NCBI GenBank assembly: GCA_014871385.1
Contig: CM026425.1
Location: 5,805,243 to 5,869,242 of the forward strand
DNA length: 64,000 nucleotides
Source: Ceratodon purpureus
Lineage: Eukaryota; Streptophyta; Bryopsida; Pseudoditrichales; Ditrichaceae
Direction: 5' to 3'
The position numbers and the translations under genes are program-made. The notes below the pieces were generated by a model. It searched no databases and was not told where the DNA came from. It saw only the letters and a program-made list of their open reading frames with translations. Below are positions 50,209 to 63,138 of this stretch, in pieces. The number at the start of each line of letters is the position of its first letter. Positions within the stretch are counted from its first letter, which is position 1.

Positions 50209-51209
50209 GTTACCTGAGATCCTTGTCCAAACCCAGCACCTCCGCTACCTCTGTGCTCATAGATCGACACAACACCTTCCCAAAATACCTGCAAATTTCC
50301 ATGCCTCCGTTCTGTAATGAATGTGTAAAATTGCTTAACCCTAATTGATCAAAATCTGTCCCGATTGCCAAACCACGACAGTATCCTCGACTCCATCGCA
50401 GCAACTTCCAGAAGATATCATGCCTGTAATCGCTTCAACCAAGCGCCTAAATTTAACTCCATTACCCTAGTCCTCCTGCGGATTGCTTACGTCAAAGAAC
50501 GACCACTCAACAAATCAATCAATAATTTCCTGCCAAATTCTCCCACCGGCTCCACCTCCTCCACCTGTTACACCAGTGTATCCCCAACTACCACAATCCC
50601 CAAAACTCCACATCCACCAAGACCAAAATTCACCCACGAGCTAGGAAAATGCCACAACCAAACACCCCTTCCAGTTCACCAAACCACGAAACAACTGAAA
50701 AACTCACCCTGAAAAACTCCTTCCTGAAAACCGCACGCCATTACCACTCACTCCAAAACCGCCAGAACTCAAGTCCGATCCTTAGCCATCCAAACACTCA
50801 CACCATAAAACAACACCTGCACCTCCCACACCAAACCCACAACTTGATCAAAACCACCACATGAGACAAACATCCCTCCTCCCAAAAAACGACCTAAACC
50901 AATATCCATAAAACTCCCATCCCAACCGACTCCCATCAACCAACATCCCACTCCCAACTCAACACATCCCAGTCACCCAACCCATTCACTCCGATCGAAG
51001 CTCCATCCTCTTCACTTCACCATCATCCCAACTGATCCACCATCAGTGTACACATACCTGTGAGATCACAGTCCACCTAAAGTTGAGATCCAAACCTCAT
51101 ATCCTGAGCTTGGGATATGTTGCAACGATCACATCGCCCACATGGTGAACTTGGCATAACCAGATAGATGCACAGTGGATGAGGAGATGAGGAGACTGTA
51201 CACTGCTGC

Positions 51210-51264
<55 letters not shown>

Positions 51265-51506
51265 GCAGTATGTATTCCGGCATTCCAGTGTCGCGACGTG
51301 TGTGTATTGTGGAGTTATGATCTGGAGGGGAGTGGGAGTGGGAGAGAGAGGGTGGAGTGTGGGAATGGCGTGGATGGTGATCCGGCGTCGGGTGCGTGAT
51401 GTCGGATTCCGGGGTTGCATGTCGTTCCTTTTCCGCATCCACTTGAATGTTGTACGTTGCGAGACGACTGCGAGCCGGCCTGCTTCGGTCACCGGAAGAA
51501 TGTGGA
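50209..51506. other. Upstream region of the BTB gene
   Basis: C/A-rich on the plus strand to about 51.0 kb (G/T-rich on the gene's strand), like the other gene leaders in the window. No exon recognised; the many open frames here reflect low complexity. Confidence 0.5.
51213..51262 (+). repeat. (TG)25 microsatellite
   Basis: Perfect dinucleotide run of 25 TG units about 1 kb upstream of the BTB start codon. Confidence 0.97.
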
Positions 51507-51618
51507 TCTATGACCGTGGGTATAGTGGGGTCTATGACCGTGATAGGGGGTCTATGACCGTGGAGTAGTGGGGTCTATGACCGTGGCGTAGGGGATCTAT
51601 GACCGTGGAGTAGGGGGA
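51507..51618 (+). repeat. Five-copy ~22-bp tandem repeat
   Basis: TCTATGACCGTGG-type units begin at 51507, 51531, 51551, 51574 and 51596, with spacing 20–24 bp and a GTAGTGGGG-like spacer. Confidence 0.88.
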
Positions 51619-51701
51619 GTTTTCTGAGGAAACCGGTAATTATCCTCTCTTTTCTGTAAACAACTAGTCTCAGCTACCAATCCATCCGGTTGTTGTCTGT
51701 G

Positions 51702-51905
51702 TAAGGTAGAATGTCCTTAAACCAACCACGACCCAATACCGATCAGGACTGATTACTAGATTGCAAAAAAACAGACGTACCTCGTTTGTACATTTGTGCA
51801 TCTGATCGGTTTTAGGTCTGGAACACTTTTTACTTGCAAAATACATAGCAGCGCCACACCTATACCAAAATCCTTATTTGGTTGGTTTAAGAACATTCTA
51901 CCTTA
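51702..51905. mobile_element. Short element with terminal inverted repeats (MITE-like)
   Basis: Starts with TAAGGTAGAATG followed by a C/T-rich step and TTAAACCAACCA; the same sequence, with one or two changes, is inverted at 51879–51905. Length is about 204 bp with ~26-bp terminal repeats and no coding capacity. A TA at each end would fit a TA target site (Tc1/mariner-like), but this is uncertain. Confidence 0.7.
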
Positions 51906-52085
51906 TTTTATAGGTAGAAGAAGAAGAACTCCGACCTCGAAAGGGTTGGCGTGAATACAGTGTTTGTTCATTCTATTCACTAATCCCATGGCCATTGGAC
52001 AAAAGATAATGAATCTAGAGCTACTCCCCCAGTATTTTGTAGGTACCACTTAATTATCACATTTTATTTCAGATTTTTAGCGAAA

Positions 52086-54040
52086 GGCTTGGAATACCAA
52101 CAAGTTTTTTTTTTAAAATCAATTGACCAATCTATAACTAGTTGTCAGTTCTTCATGTTCATTAGTGGATGGTTGGGGATTTGGGAACTTGGAGGGCTCT
52201 TTCTTTTTTTGGGGTTCGAAGGGATGTTCTTCGATTGTTTTGTGTATTGGAGAATGTAGTTGTGGTTTTGGGAACTTGATTGTTGTAGTTTTGAAATGCT
52301 TCAAAGGTATGGACAAAAATCAAGATGTGTTATAATTTGGGTATGAGAGTGCATGATATGACTCCTTGTAATGTAGCAGAATTCACTTTATTCTAGCATA
52401 ATTATGCTTGTGTAGGAGAGTTAGAAGATGAGTTAGGATGCCAAGTCTTGTGATTGGATGGGCTTTTCTCACCTCCTCCATTTTATAGTTGGCATTCACA
52501 CCCCTTGATATGTAGGTTCTTTCAACTTTGAAGAAGATTTGTTTGGAAAAAAAAAATTAAAAAAAAAAATTATGTTTCAAAGTTATTGGTAGAATTTATT
52601 TTCTAAAAAAACATGTTTATGTAATCATTTGATTTATTTAGAATCATTTGGTATTTTGGTGTTTTAAAACAACTTGAAATTAAATTGATTGATCAAATTT
52701 TATCAACATTCCACAATAGGAATTCTCATTTTTTTTATGGAAAAAACATCATTATTTTATCAAAATAGTAAATTTTTTAACACTAAGACAATGTTCAGGT
52801 GTTTTGCTGTGGAAATTCTCACAAGTAGAAATTATTCTGATTGATGAAACTCAAACTGAATTGGAAACTAGACATGATTTCCTATCATAATATATTTTTA
52901 TAATTAAAAAAGTGATTATGGAAATCTAGGAAACTCATAGAAATAGGGTCGCAACCAAAAAATGGTAGCCTAAGAACTTATAGTTAGATTGTTAAATCAC
53001 TTCCCAGATTTGCATAGAATTTTGTAATTGGATGAAACAAACACACATTTGGATGAAAAATCACTAAAGTAGACATGGAAATATTTTTGTTTTTGTTGCT
53101 TCATGAAACTTAATTTGTCGTCAATCTAGCTACTACCCTGAAATAAAGATGAGAATAAAAAACAAGAATAAAAAATAAATAATAAAAAATGAAAAGAGGG
53201 AGAAAAGCAAGAAAGTAGAGGTTGTTGGGGGACTTGGGCCCAGTATCTGCATAGTTTGATCTTGCCCAGAGCTCATTTGAATTTTTTTTAGAATTTTCAA
53301 GTGAATAGATTGTAAGATCACTGCACTTGAAGTAAATATATTGTTTTTGTATCTTTGGACTCTATAGAGTCAATTCATTTTGATTCTTGTTCAAAGAAAC
53401 ATCTGCACTCTTAAAGTAGTACCATTATCAACTAGATTATCTAAAATAAGTTCCAAAATATTCCAAAATAGATAAAAATTGAAGTTATTCTTAGTAAAAA
53501 AGAATTGGTAAAAACTTGACAATTCATAAACTATTTTTTGAGATTTGAACATCAAATTTCAAAAAAATAAAATGAAAATGTTTGTTTGGTAGTAGACAAT
53601 CCATCTATAATTGTGGTATAGTATATAAGTTTGTAATCCTTCACCATTGCAATTCAATTCATGTTATGAACTTTTATATCAATTTTTTTGATGTAGTAAC
53701 CATGTGCATTATGATTCAAAATATTATGTAATTGAAAGAGGCCCAAAACTATGCCATACACATCTTTTCAAAATTTTATGAAAAAGTATTCTAAGGAAAT
53801 GAACTTTGGTCTTTTGCAATTGTTATGAACTAGCATTTGAACTTATATTTTAAACTACTAAATTTTCTATAAAACTAAAGATATGAACTTTAAATTTGAA
53901 CTTCTTTCTTACACAATTCATCTAAATATGAACAAATGATACATATAATTAATAATATAAAAATATATTCAATATGAAGACTTCCAAAATAAACATTTGA
54001 TTATATAGAGAACAAAGACTACATCAAGTGACATAATTGG
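52086..54040. other. AT-rich intergenic
   Basis: No exon, tandem repeat or element boundary recognised. Long A/T runs dominate from 52.5 kb. Confidence 0.5.
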
Positions 54041-55277
54041 TTACTTTAGTGTACCAGGAAGAAGGAAGTCCATTTGCTTCCCTATAAATGAATAACTCTC
54101 CTCTTCCACCCTTAATTTTCTCAAAGGAAGTTGAGGCCACTCTAAATTGGTCTCTTTTGTTTCTACATCAAAATAACAACATTCTTGATAAACTCGATAC
54201 AAGCATGAGGGATTTATTGAAACTGACACCATATATGTCAAAATCATATTCATAATATTTGACATCTATATCAAATATCATCATAATGTGCGTTCTTGTC
54301 CATTTCAACAATACCTTCGTGGCCCTCCTTTGGATATCAATTTCATGCACTTCAAATACATCATTTGATATATACCACTTTCGTCTATACATAACAAAAA
54401 GACGTTCACCGCTTTCGATGAATTGCCTTCTATACCGTATGCCTTTTATGTAATCACGTTCAACAAAGCAAACCTCTGTAAAATGCAATCTTTCCCAAAT
54501 ATCTGCAATATGGTTGTACCTCCATAATTCATAAGGATTGTGTATACCATGGTTTACACATAGAATGTATAGAAGATTTTGAAATACAATACTTTGTAGG
54601 ATTGAAATTTTCCTTATATTGTTCATTTGAAGTTTGCTTGAGGTCTTCCACTCCTTCATAACGGAATTATATATGTCCACCACTGGACTTTGCCCCTATT
54701 CTCTTATAACAAATACCTTGAAAGTCTTGGCAATGTCATCAACAACAAAATTTCTAAGTAAAAAGGAATAATGTGGTCTGTATGGTAATTTAATCTTCAT
54801 GTCTTTTATAGGATTCCACACACATAGTCGTGTACAACAACTTTCATGATGACATAGTTTAGATGCTCTCGTAAGAACTTTGAGAAGCATAAGACCTCCA
54901 TCCATCGCTTCAATTTCAAAGTGTCGAGGGTCGAATAGAAATGACGTTTCAAGAGCATCATGAGGTTTCATCGAGTACCATTTCTTTGAGCTTATGTTAC
55001 GGAAACATAATACTTGGCTCCCATCAATATACACTCCATGTCCAATTTTATAGGAAATGGTAATAGAATGTATTGCTATAAAAGGTGAATGTTTATTCCT
55101 ATTGCGAACATGTAGCACACTAAAGGTCGGGTTGTTGATGAGCTCAATCCATGTTTTGCATGTAGTGCAATATCTACACAAATCCGGCATAGGTAGAAAA
55201 GACAATATTTGTTCGACAACTTCCAAAGGAAGTAGACTCCATAATGCACCATTGAAGGCCATCGTATAATGACTCAC
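54041..55277 (-). pseudogene. F-box protein pseudogene
   Basis: Minus strand from an ATG at 55277. The N-terminus carries an F-box (LLPLEVVEQILSFLPMPDLC, then CKTWIELI) that would bind SKP1 in an SCF ubiquitin ligase. The C-terminal part resembles the beta-propeller/kelch-associated region of moss F-box proteins. The frame is broken twice: a TAG at 54698–54696 interrupts KVFVIRE from the following GQSPVVDIYNSV in the same frame, and near 54.2 kb homology passes to another frame that ends at 54041. Without these breaks it would be about 410 codons, normal for the family. No splice sites that would remove the TAG were evident, so it is probably inactive; an unseen intron or a truncated expressed protein is the alternative. 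Confidence 0.72.
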
Positions 55278-58200
55278 GTAATTAGATCAACTTCTTTCAC
55301 TTTATGAGATGATTTATTCTATTCAAAACGTGGAAGATTGATGAGAATGGTTGGGAGCCTTATACTTTGAATAATATAAAATGATTTTGTGTGATGAAGA
55401 TCTTATATAATGAAGCTAAAGTAAAAATATAATAAAAATTTATGTCTCTTAAATTAAAAGAGGATTGAAAAGTAAAAGTTGTTAAAGAATGTATATAATA
55501 TTCTTAGAACAAAAATATTCAATGATGCTCTTATCTTATATCCTTCAACTTCATGTTATCTATTGGACTTTGAAACCACAAAGCATTTACTTTAAATAAG
55601 TTAAAAGCTGAAAGTCAAATTAAAATTGAAGTTTTTATATTTTTTTACTTTGTATTCCTAATATTGAAAACTAGGAGTTTGAAATTCTTTTCTTGGAATC
55701 AGGTTCAGCAAATTATACTTTTTTGTAAGTCTATATTTAGATACATATGATTTAAGATTTTCTCTTAAAAATATACCTTATTCAGCAAATAGTCAAAGTT
55801 AAAAAGAAATTCTCATAGTTTAACATTCAAATTAGTAGCTGCATATCTCAATTGGTTAGTCCTTTGTTCATTAATCGTTTTTATTCTGTAAAACAAGACG
55901 TGTGGGACCTCAAGGTTTACCTACAAATACAAAACTCGGAGAAAGTTGAAAGTAAAGTACAGAATTCAAGGTAGGAGTATGAGCATATACAATTAGAAAA
56001 AGAATTGCATCAAGCCAACAACTTAGGGCTTTGCATTTCCGGGGTTTCATAGTTCCAAAATTTTGTGACAATTTTGTAATATAAATACACATTTCACCAT
56101 CAATGTATGTTGTGATACCTTACCAATATAATTTGTTTAGTTGTGGATTTATAGTAGTATGCATTTTAACAATTTTGTCGTAGTTAAATAATTTTGATAA
56201 TAAGTCATCAAATTGAGTTGAAGTCACTTGAGTATTTATTTTAACCATAAAATTGATCTCTTTCCAATTGAAGCTGAAGTAGTGTAATGAATTTAAGTTT
56301 ACCAATTGTATTCAAATTTGGACTCATTACCATAGTAAAAAAAAAAACAATCTTTTCTCTTGGCCAACCAACAAATCCAATAAAAAATTTACCACTTGTT
56401 TCACTATGACAAACTGCATAGGAGAAAAATCTTAATGCAAAGGAGATCGGTGGACAACAAAAAATTTCAATGTGCCCAATTTTTGTTGCAATCCCTCGTC
56501 ATTGAACAATGCATATTTTTTGCAATATTTCTCTATTTAGTCTTAAATTTGTTGGGCATCTTCTTTACCTACCTATTGTCCTATTCAAAAAAAATCAACA
56601 TTCCAACATTCGTACTACAAGAAATTGCATCCCAAATTTGTTACTTCCTGTGTTGATAACTAAATTTTGGAATCAGCTATCGGGGAGGTTTTGGATTCAA
56701 CCCAGCTAATATCCTCTCTTCACTTAATTCATTCGGTTAAGGGAGATGATACCTGGATGATAATTTGACAATATCTGGGTGATACTTATCTGATACTCAT
56801 GTAATACATGGATGATTTTTAGTTTTTTCAACTGGAAATTTGCCTAAGACATTCAAGTTCAACCGGCTAAACCTCAATTCTGGTCAGCTGATCTGTAACT
56901 AGCTGCCGGATCTCCCCGTACATTGTTTGGAATCTCTCACTTGATAAAAATTATAATATTTGTATCCATTGGTTTGGCATTTTTTAAATATTCAGGGTTA
57001 TTCTACAATCAATTCTACAACAATTTCATAAGATTGAAATTCAATAATCAATAGACATTTGGAATATTTCATCAGGTTTTAGTTTGGATATCTAATTTAC
57101 CTTGAAAACCAAGAATAGTAACTTAACCTTCCACTATGCCTTGTGCACTTGATAGTGAATTTCCAGTTAATAAATAACTTCTAGATTAACCTTAGAAGTT
57201 GCAACATTTGAACTTCCAAAAATTAATGTACATTTTGGAATTGTGTTTTATAAAATTCATTTCTAATAAAACCATTTGACCAATGAAGTGAATGTACTAT
57301 ATTTAATGTAGAAGACATTTGATAATTTAGATAGGTGCTGATGATGCCAATTTCGCATCTAATTTTTTTGATTTTTTTTTCAATGAAGATACATCTGCCC
57401 AAGACTTTAGTCGGGATGCAAAGAATATCAATCAATTTCAATTTTTTTCTTTATTTAAATATCATCTCTAAGTAATTTATCCAATTAATTAAAAATTAAA
57501 TAATTAGATTATATAAATCACACAGTAATCAATAATTGCAATGGAATGACTATTATTTATTGAAGGTTAAAATGTTCACTGATAAATAAATATATCTCAT
57601 TTAGCTAATAATATTTAGCTTATGTTCGCTCCACAATTAAATAAAAAAAAAACATTAATCAAAAGGATGAAAATTCTCAATTGGATTGTTTTTTCAATTG
57701 GGTTGATTAAACTCAATTCCTAAAGACCATCTAGTCTCAACCTGAGAAATTACAAATCCAAGCAATAGTGTTATACAATTTTTTTCCAAACAAAAACATA
57801 CATCTCTTTAAACCTCCCTAGTTTCTTAGTAAGGTTGAAGTTAGACAGCAACATCCCAAAACATAGACATGACAATGCACACCTAAAATAATTAACAATA
57901 GCAAAACTTAAGGGAAAAAAGAGCATATTTCAAATCTCAAATAGACTACCTAGTGACCTTGCAGCCATGCTCTGATGGAAAATGAAAACACAAAATAAGT
58001 AATAAATAAAACCAGCCAACATGTACAGTTTAGAGCCTCATACCTCCAAGTCGCAATCCAAGTCACTGTCTCTAAGTTGCAGCCCAAGTCCCTGCCTTCA
58101 AGTCCCTACCTCCAAGTCCCTACCTCCAAGTCCAAGTTTCGGAGGTACATTGCCAAACTTGCTTCTCAACAATAAAAGACCAAAAGATAATCGTGTTACG

Positions 58201-59100
58201 TGTAAATCTAAAAGATCCATGTTACATAGCTCACAATCCTTCCTGCACTAACACAATTACCAATTAAAGTTGAATATACCAATTCTAAGTAAAAATAGCA
58301 ATTCTCATAATTCTCATAATTAGAAATGAATGTAAAGATTAAGGACCTAATTAGAGAATAATGTAAAAGTTATGGACTAAGCCAGAGAACTTGTTCTACA
58401 GCAAGAAATGATACAATGACATATGGACTTCAAGGTGGAAGTCTACGTCAAGCAGAGGAACAGTGATTTATAAATCATACATGAATTTTTTATTTTCTTA
58501 AATTCGTTTTTATTTTTACTCACATGTTTTTGAACATTAATATTCACTCTAAATGAAATCCCATCACTTTAATCACTAATATTTGATTTAATAATAGACG
58601 TTTTTTCATCATTTTGAAATAAATCCAAACACAATATTGTAATGGGCTTTTAGATGGACATAGAAGAGTCCAAAATTATACGGAATTTGTTGAGTTCCAT
58701 GCATTGCATACATAGTCCAAAAGAATTGTTCTCCAATTTGACATTAATTCTTTTGCTCCTTCACTTAATTTTTTTCTAAGAAGACTTTCCCATCATCTCA
58801 TCTTAACTCAACACCAAATTCAAAACTCGAAGTTGAACTATTTCTTTTCATTTTTCCAACATGTGCACATGTCATTGCTCATTGACAAGCTACCTCTTAG
58901 AACTCAATACCAATCTGCATCCTGACACTTGACTTCCACACCCTGTTCACTTTAAATTGCAACTAAGTTAAATCAACCTGATCAAAGTGCAAGACTAAAC
59001 AGTAATGCACCAAACTCCACTTGAGACCTGGACTAGATGGAGATTAGATCTTCTTGATCTCTCTCAAACACGAAGATGAGATCATAAGAAATGTAACGCA
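55278..59100. other. AT-rich intergenic
   Basis: No gene recognised. 56675–56760 weakly resembles the repeat at 36558 and 51612 (TAATATCCTCTC, ATTCATTCGGTT). 58040–58140 holds a short CCTCCAAGTCCCTAC-type array. A stretch near 55838–55865 (CTCAATTGGTTAG) looks like a tRNA A box without a matching B box. Confidence 0.5.
58040..58140 (+). repeat. CCTCCAAGTCCCTAC-type minisatellite
   Basis: Five to six imperfect units of about 15 bp built on TCCAAGTCCCTACC. Confidence 0.75.
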
Positions 59101-59216
59101 TGCGACCTGTTGAAATCGAACCCCGGTCTTCGGGATTGCACGTATGCCACTTTTGCTGGGGATCTCATTGGGATCTTTGGGAACGCCTATGTTCCCAATG
59201 TTGGGAGCATAGGCGC
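59101..59216. repeat. tRNA-like B box and adjoining 15-bp palindrome
   Basis: On the minus strand GGGGTTCGATTTC (59117–59129) resembles a Pol III B box. CGCCTATGTTCCCAA (59184–59198) and its inverted partner (59201–59215, one mismatch) form a tight hairpin. Together they may mark the edge of a SINE or of the neighbouring dispersed repeat. Confidence 0.45.
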
Positions 59217-59319
59217 TTCCTTAAGGTCCCATAACAATTTAAGATAAATAAATTTAAAGGTTAAAATAAACCAAAGAGCTTTAGAAGTTAATATTTAAGG
59301 AATTAACCCCTAAAGGTTC

Positions 59320-60200
59320 TGGAAATCCAAAATGGCTCTCAGCTGTTTCGGGCAGCCTAGATGAAGGGTTTAAAAGTAATATTTTTGCCTAAGAATTTTA
59401 CTCAATGCTCCTTATACCGCAAAGTGTATGTAGTAAAATTTTCAAAGCCAAATTTCACTTTTAGAACCTTCATCTAGAAATTTTAGGTTTTAAGTCCAAA
59501 ACGGGCAGTTTAAAATTAGGTTTTTTTAGAATTGTTTTTTGGAAATGTGTTCATAACCAATTCACTACTCAAAATCCAAAGTGGCCTAAGTCAAAAAGCT
59601 TACCAATTTTACAACGGCAGCCTCCAAAAATCACAGAAACAACCTTCACAGTTTTTGGTAACTTTACAATTTTTTCTTTCAAAATTTGTCAAAATTTGAG
59701 ATTTAGGATTTTTTCAATTTTTTTTTTTTTCCGAAAATTCAAAAACTCATGGAAGTAACTTTTCACCGTTTACTTTTTTTAAAAACCAAAAGCATTTCAC
59801 GTCATTTAAGTTTTACCAGATTGTGGTTTTTGTACCTTCTTCTCGAAAATAATTTGCATGAAGGCCAAAAAAGTGTAATGAGACTCTAAAATTTTGCATG
59901 GAGGTGCCCAACTTAGTTACCTACGTGGAAAAAAATATGAGCAAAATGTTTAAGGTAACAATAATCAAGTCTCCCTTGGCACCATTTAGAGTATGTCTTT
60001 TGCGCAAAGCCAAAAAAAAAACCAGTAAACTTTGAACGTTATAATCTCACAAATGGTAAAGATCCAACCGTTGAAATTTGACATGGTATTAGTGCAGGTA
60101 GCAAGGTTTAAGATCTTACGGTTGGATGTAAAAAACTAAGAATCATATTTCAACTTCTACAAGGTTGTCAAAAATCACAGTTTCTGGTTTTGGAGGCCCA
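59320..60200 (-). repeat. Dispersed repeat, copy B (inverted relative to copy A)
   Basis: Reverse-complement match to 4310–5170 with many substitutions and small indels. Recognisable anchors are AAGTCCAAAACGGGCAGT, CTTCATCTAGAAATTTTAG, CAAGTCTCCCTTGGC and AAGATCTTACGGTTG. No coding capacity. Confidence 0.65.
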
Positions 60201-61619
60201 AAAACGGCTTGAACCTTTAGAGGTTAATGCCATTTGATTGGAGTAATTGAAAACTTAGAATTCTTCTTATAATGTTTCATGTCTTAAATCTAGAGCAATG
60301 TACTCAATCAAAAATAATGGTTTGATATGTTGCTAAAAGCACATCAAGAAGAAGTTTTAAAGATTTTGAAAACCATATTTTGTAGTTAAGAACAGAGTTA
60401 GTAACATTCATTGCACAAAATACAATGAATAAAAATGAAACTACGATCTATGTCAGAGAGAGAAAAACTACGGTCTCCAAATGAGACCGAAGTGAATTAA
60501 GTGTCTGTTCGATCCACCCCTAATCTAGTGCCCATATGACAAAGGTATTTCAATAAAGATGACCTTATTTTTGGAATTTTTTAAAATAAAGTCTTTAACC
60601 AAAGGGTGATAAGTAGATTTTTTTTCCTTAAATTAAATTAAATTAAAAGGAAACAAAATAATGGATAGTGTATCATAACTGCCCAAACTGCTCCAAAGTA
60701 AAAGGAAATAATTCAAGTAGCATAATTTTTCTATCAACGGTCAATGCAAACAAAAATTTATATTTGCACTAGACTTGTACAATCATTTACCTTTAAATTG
60801 TTTATTAATCAAGTCAAATAAATCCTTATTTAATAATTATTTTGATTATTTTTAAATCAATGTTTTTCCTTATTATTTTAAATCATTAAATTTTTTAATC
60901 AATGAGTTTTTGAAAAGAAACCTATCCTGAAGCTTTTATGAATAATTAAATTGTATATTGTTTTTATTACATACTACTAGATAGACTGAATAAAAATATT
61001 TTTCTAATTCTTCTATATGCAAAAGAATTATTTAGATCTTCAATCAACAATAAAATTGTTGATTAACACTTATAACTTTGTTTTACATTGTGATAAAAAA
61101 AACAAATAATTTTTTATTTAAAGTCTTTCTTCAACACTTGGATTTTCTTTTTTAAATATCCATGAAATAATTTAATGAACAGACTAAATATGATTATATT
61201 TTATTTTATTTACTTTGTAAGTTAAGATACCTAGAATATAATATTCAATGTCAATTTAGATTGGCAGAGTACAACAAATTGAAATTCCTCAAATTAGACA
61301 AATCAATTTTTTTTGTTGATAAATTTAAAAAGATAAGATATTTTGGGTATGATTGATTGGTCATCTTTCTTTGGATCTTATCATCTATTTATATTTAAGC
61401 TTTTGACATTAGCATCACAAATATGTCGATTTAAAAAATATAAAAAATATTATTAAGCATGATAATACCTAATAGCGAGAAAAAATAAGTCATTATTACT
61501 TGGTCTTCTATGATTTTGTAATATTTTATTTTTATTTAGAAAGTATAGAATTTATAGTGTGTTTTAAGTCAAATTTTGTGAGAATGTCCCTAATAGTGTC
61601 ACTCAGTGTGAATTTTGTA
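60201..61619. other. AT-rich intergenic
   Basis: Nothing recognised beyond A/T runs. Confidence 0.5.
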
Positions 61620-61633
61620 TTAATTAATTAATG

Positions 61634-61889
61634 AAGAATAAGTGACATTTGCCACGTGGACCCCCTTGAGGGGGTGCCACATGGCAAAGTGGGAAACTTT
61701 TGAATTACCTTCACCTCCCCACCCACCCTCTTGTACTTTGAGGAGAGGTGAGGAGGTACAAACCATATGGGATAAACCCCCCGAAAGACCCCCCCAAGAC
61801 CCGCCCAAGACCCCTCCCCCCAAGACCCCCCGAATGTCCTAGTTGCGCCACGTACCCCCCCCCCCCCCGCCCCACTTCCAACCCCATCA
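61634..61889. mobile_element. 256-bp segment between 14-bp direct repeats, with palindrome
   Basis: TTAATTAATTAATG stands at 61620–61633 and again at 61890–61903. The segment between is GC-rich in an AT-rich setting and starts with a near-perfect palindrome (61644–61691, arms CATTTGCCACGTGGACCCCC and its inverse with a few changes). A poly-C run lies near 61852–61869. It may be a small insertion with target-site duplication, but the repeat is low in complexity. Confidence 0.4.
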
Positions 61890-61903
61890 TTAATTAATTA
61901 ATG

Positions 61904-63138
61904 CATCACAAATGGGGAGTGAGATTTGGGGAGATAATTCATTTTCTTGAATGGAATTTGCTTCTTTCTCGAGAGAGAGTAACTTGGGCCAAAGGCCCGC
62001 GTGAATAAAGCGTCCGTTGGAGATAGTGATACTAAGTATGCCACCAGGACCTACAAAGTGCATGCGAACCTTGATGCCTCCTTTCGAAGGCGGACACTAT
62101 AACTACGGTCTAGCCTACCTGGGCTAAAGCTATGTACCATTATGAAGAACGGACATGTTATCCACCCCAAGGACAATTTAAGGGTACGCATGCGACAAGG
62201 TCAAGAGACCCCCACCAAGATTGAGTGGATCAATGGTGGTAAAGCATGGGGATTTGAACCCTGGTCATCCCTGAGGGATTTCAAGAGCCCAACTACGAGC
62301 CTCGTTATCCTCAGGTAGTTTAAGGTCATTCCGAATCATGGTTCTTTCCAAAACTTCCTTCAACTGCACAATTCCATGCAATTGCTGGGGGTTTGAAATC
62401 ACCATACAGCAGGATTTGTTCTAAGTTTTTATACCTTGTTGAAAGATGTAGAAATGTAAATTAGATGTCTTGGGGTAAATATACACAGAAGCTCTGTTAT
62501 CTCAGCAGAATAAAAATGAACAAAGTGTCATCATTCAACATCAAGTACGGTACATCGATAGCAAGTTTGTTCATAAATAATTCCCAAAAAAAGAAAATAA
62601 AAAATTGAAAATTTTAAAGATGGAAAAACAAAAATTTGAGATAATATTTTATGAAATGTTTTTCTATTTTAAATCCAACCAAGGTTTGTTTTGTGAATTT
62701 TTGTGAAAAAAGAAAAACTGAAAAAAATAATTTGTTGAAAGACAAACCTTGCATTCCTCCCAATATATATTCAAAGGTGAATGAACTTACTATTGACGTA
62801 TGGTACTGCATTTCCAGTAACAGAACCATTTAGAGGACACAACTGAAAGCCTCTTTATAGTCGACAGCAGTGATTTCAAAACTTGCTAATTTAAGCTGAA
62901 TTTCTACCAAAAGAATTCAAAGGAAAAGGAATCAAAACTCTCTTGAAATTTAGTAACAATGCCGAGCATGATATATTAAACGTAGCACATTCATGAAGTG
63001 ATACCCATGGATATTATCATAGTATCACCTGAATATATCAATATATCAAGGCTATTAATGGATATTATAGTAGTATTATATGTATTGTATGCACTGGGGA
63101 GCAAAAGCATGATAGTATTTATGTGGGAGGTCGCATAA
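61904..63138. other. Intergenic with SINE-like part
   Basis: On the minus strand GGGTTCAAATCCCC (62250–62263) matches a Pol III B box, with GAGGCTCGTAGTTGGG about 30 bases upstream as a possible A box, so a tRNA-derived SINE is possible at about 62020–62325. GCATGCGAC also occurs beside the tRNA-like sequence at 59.1 kb. No protein gene seen. Confidence 0.4.

Noticed and set aside
51097-51568. Several open frames over the TG microsatellite
   Set aside because: They encode only TH or CV dipeptide runs produced by the repeat.
55838-55915. tRNA-like A box (CTCAATTGGTTAG)
   Set aside because: No matching B box or acceptor stem; probably an old tRNA-derived fragment or chance.
62250-62263. tRNA gene on the minus strand
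   Set aside because: Only a B box fits well; no complete cloverleaf could be drawn.
62317-62332. Right-hand inverted end matching the motif at 63143
   Set aside because: GTTTAAGGTCATTCC faces the wrong way to pair with 63143 as one element, and it matches only 15 bases.
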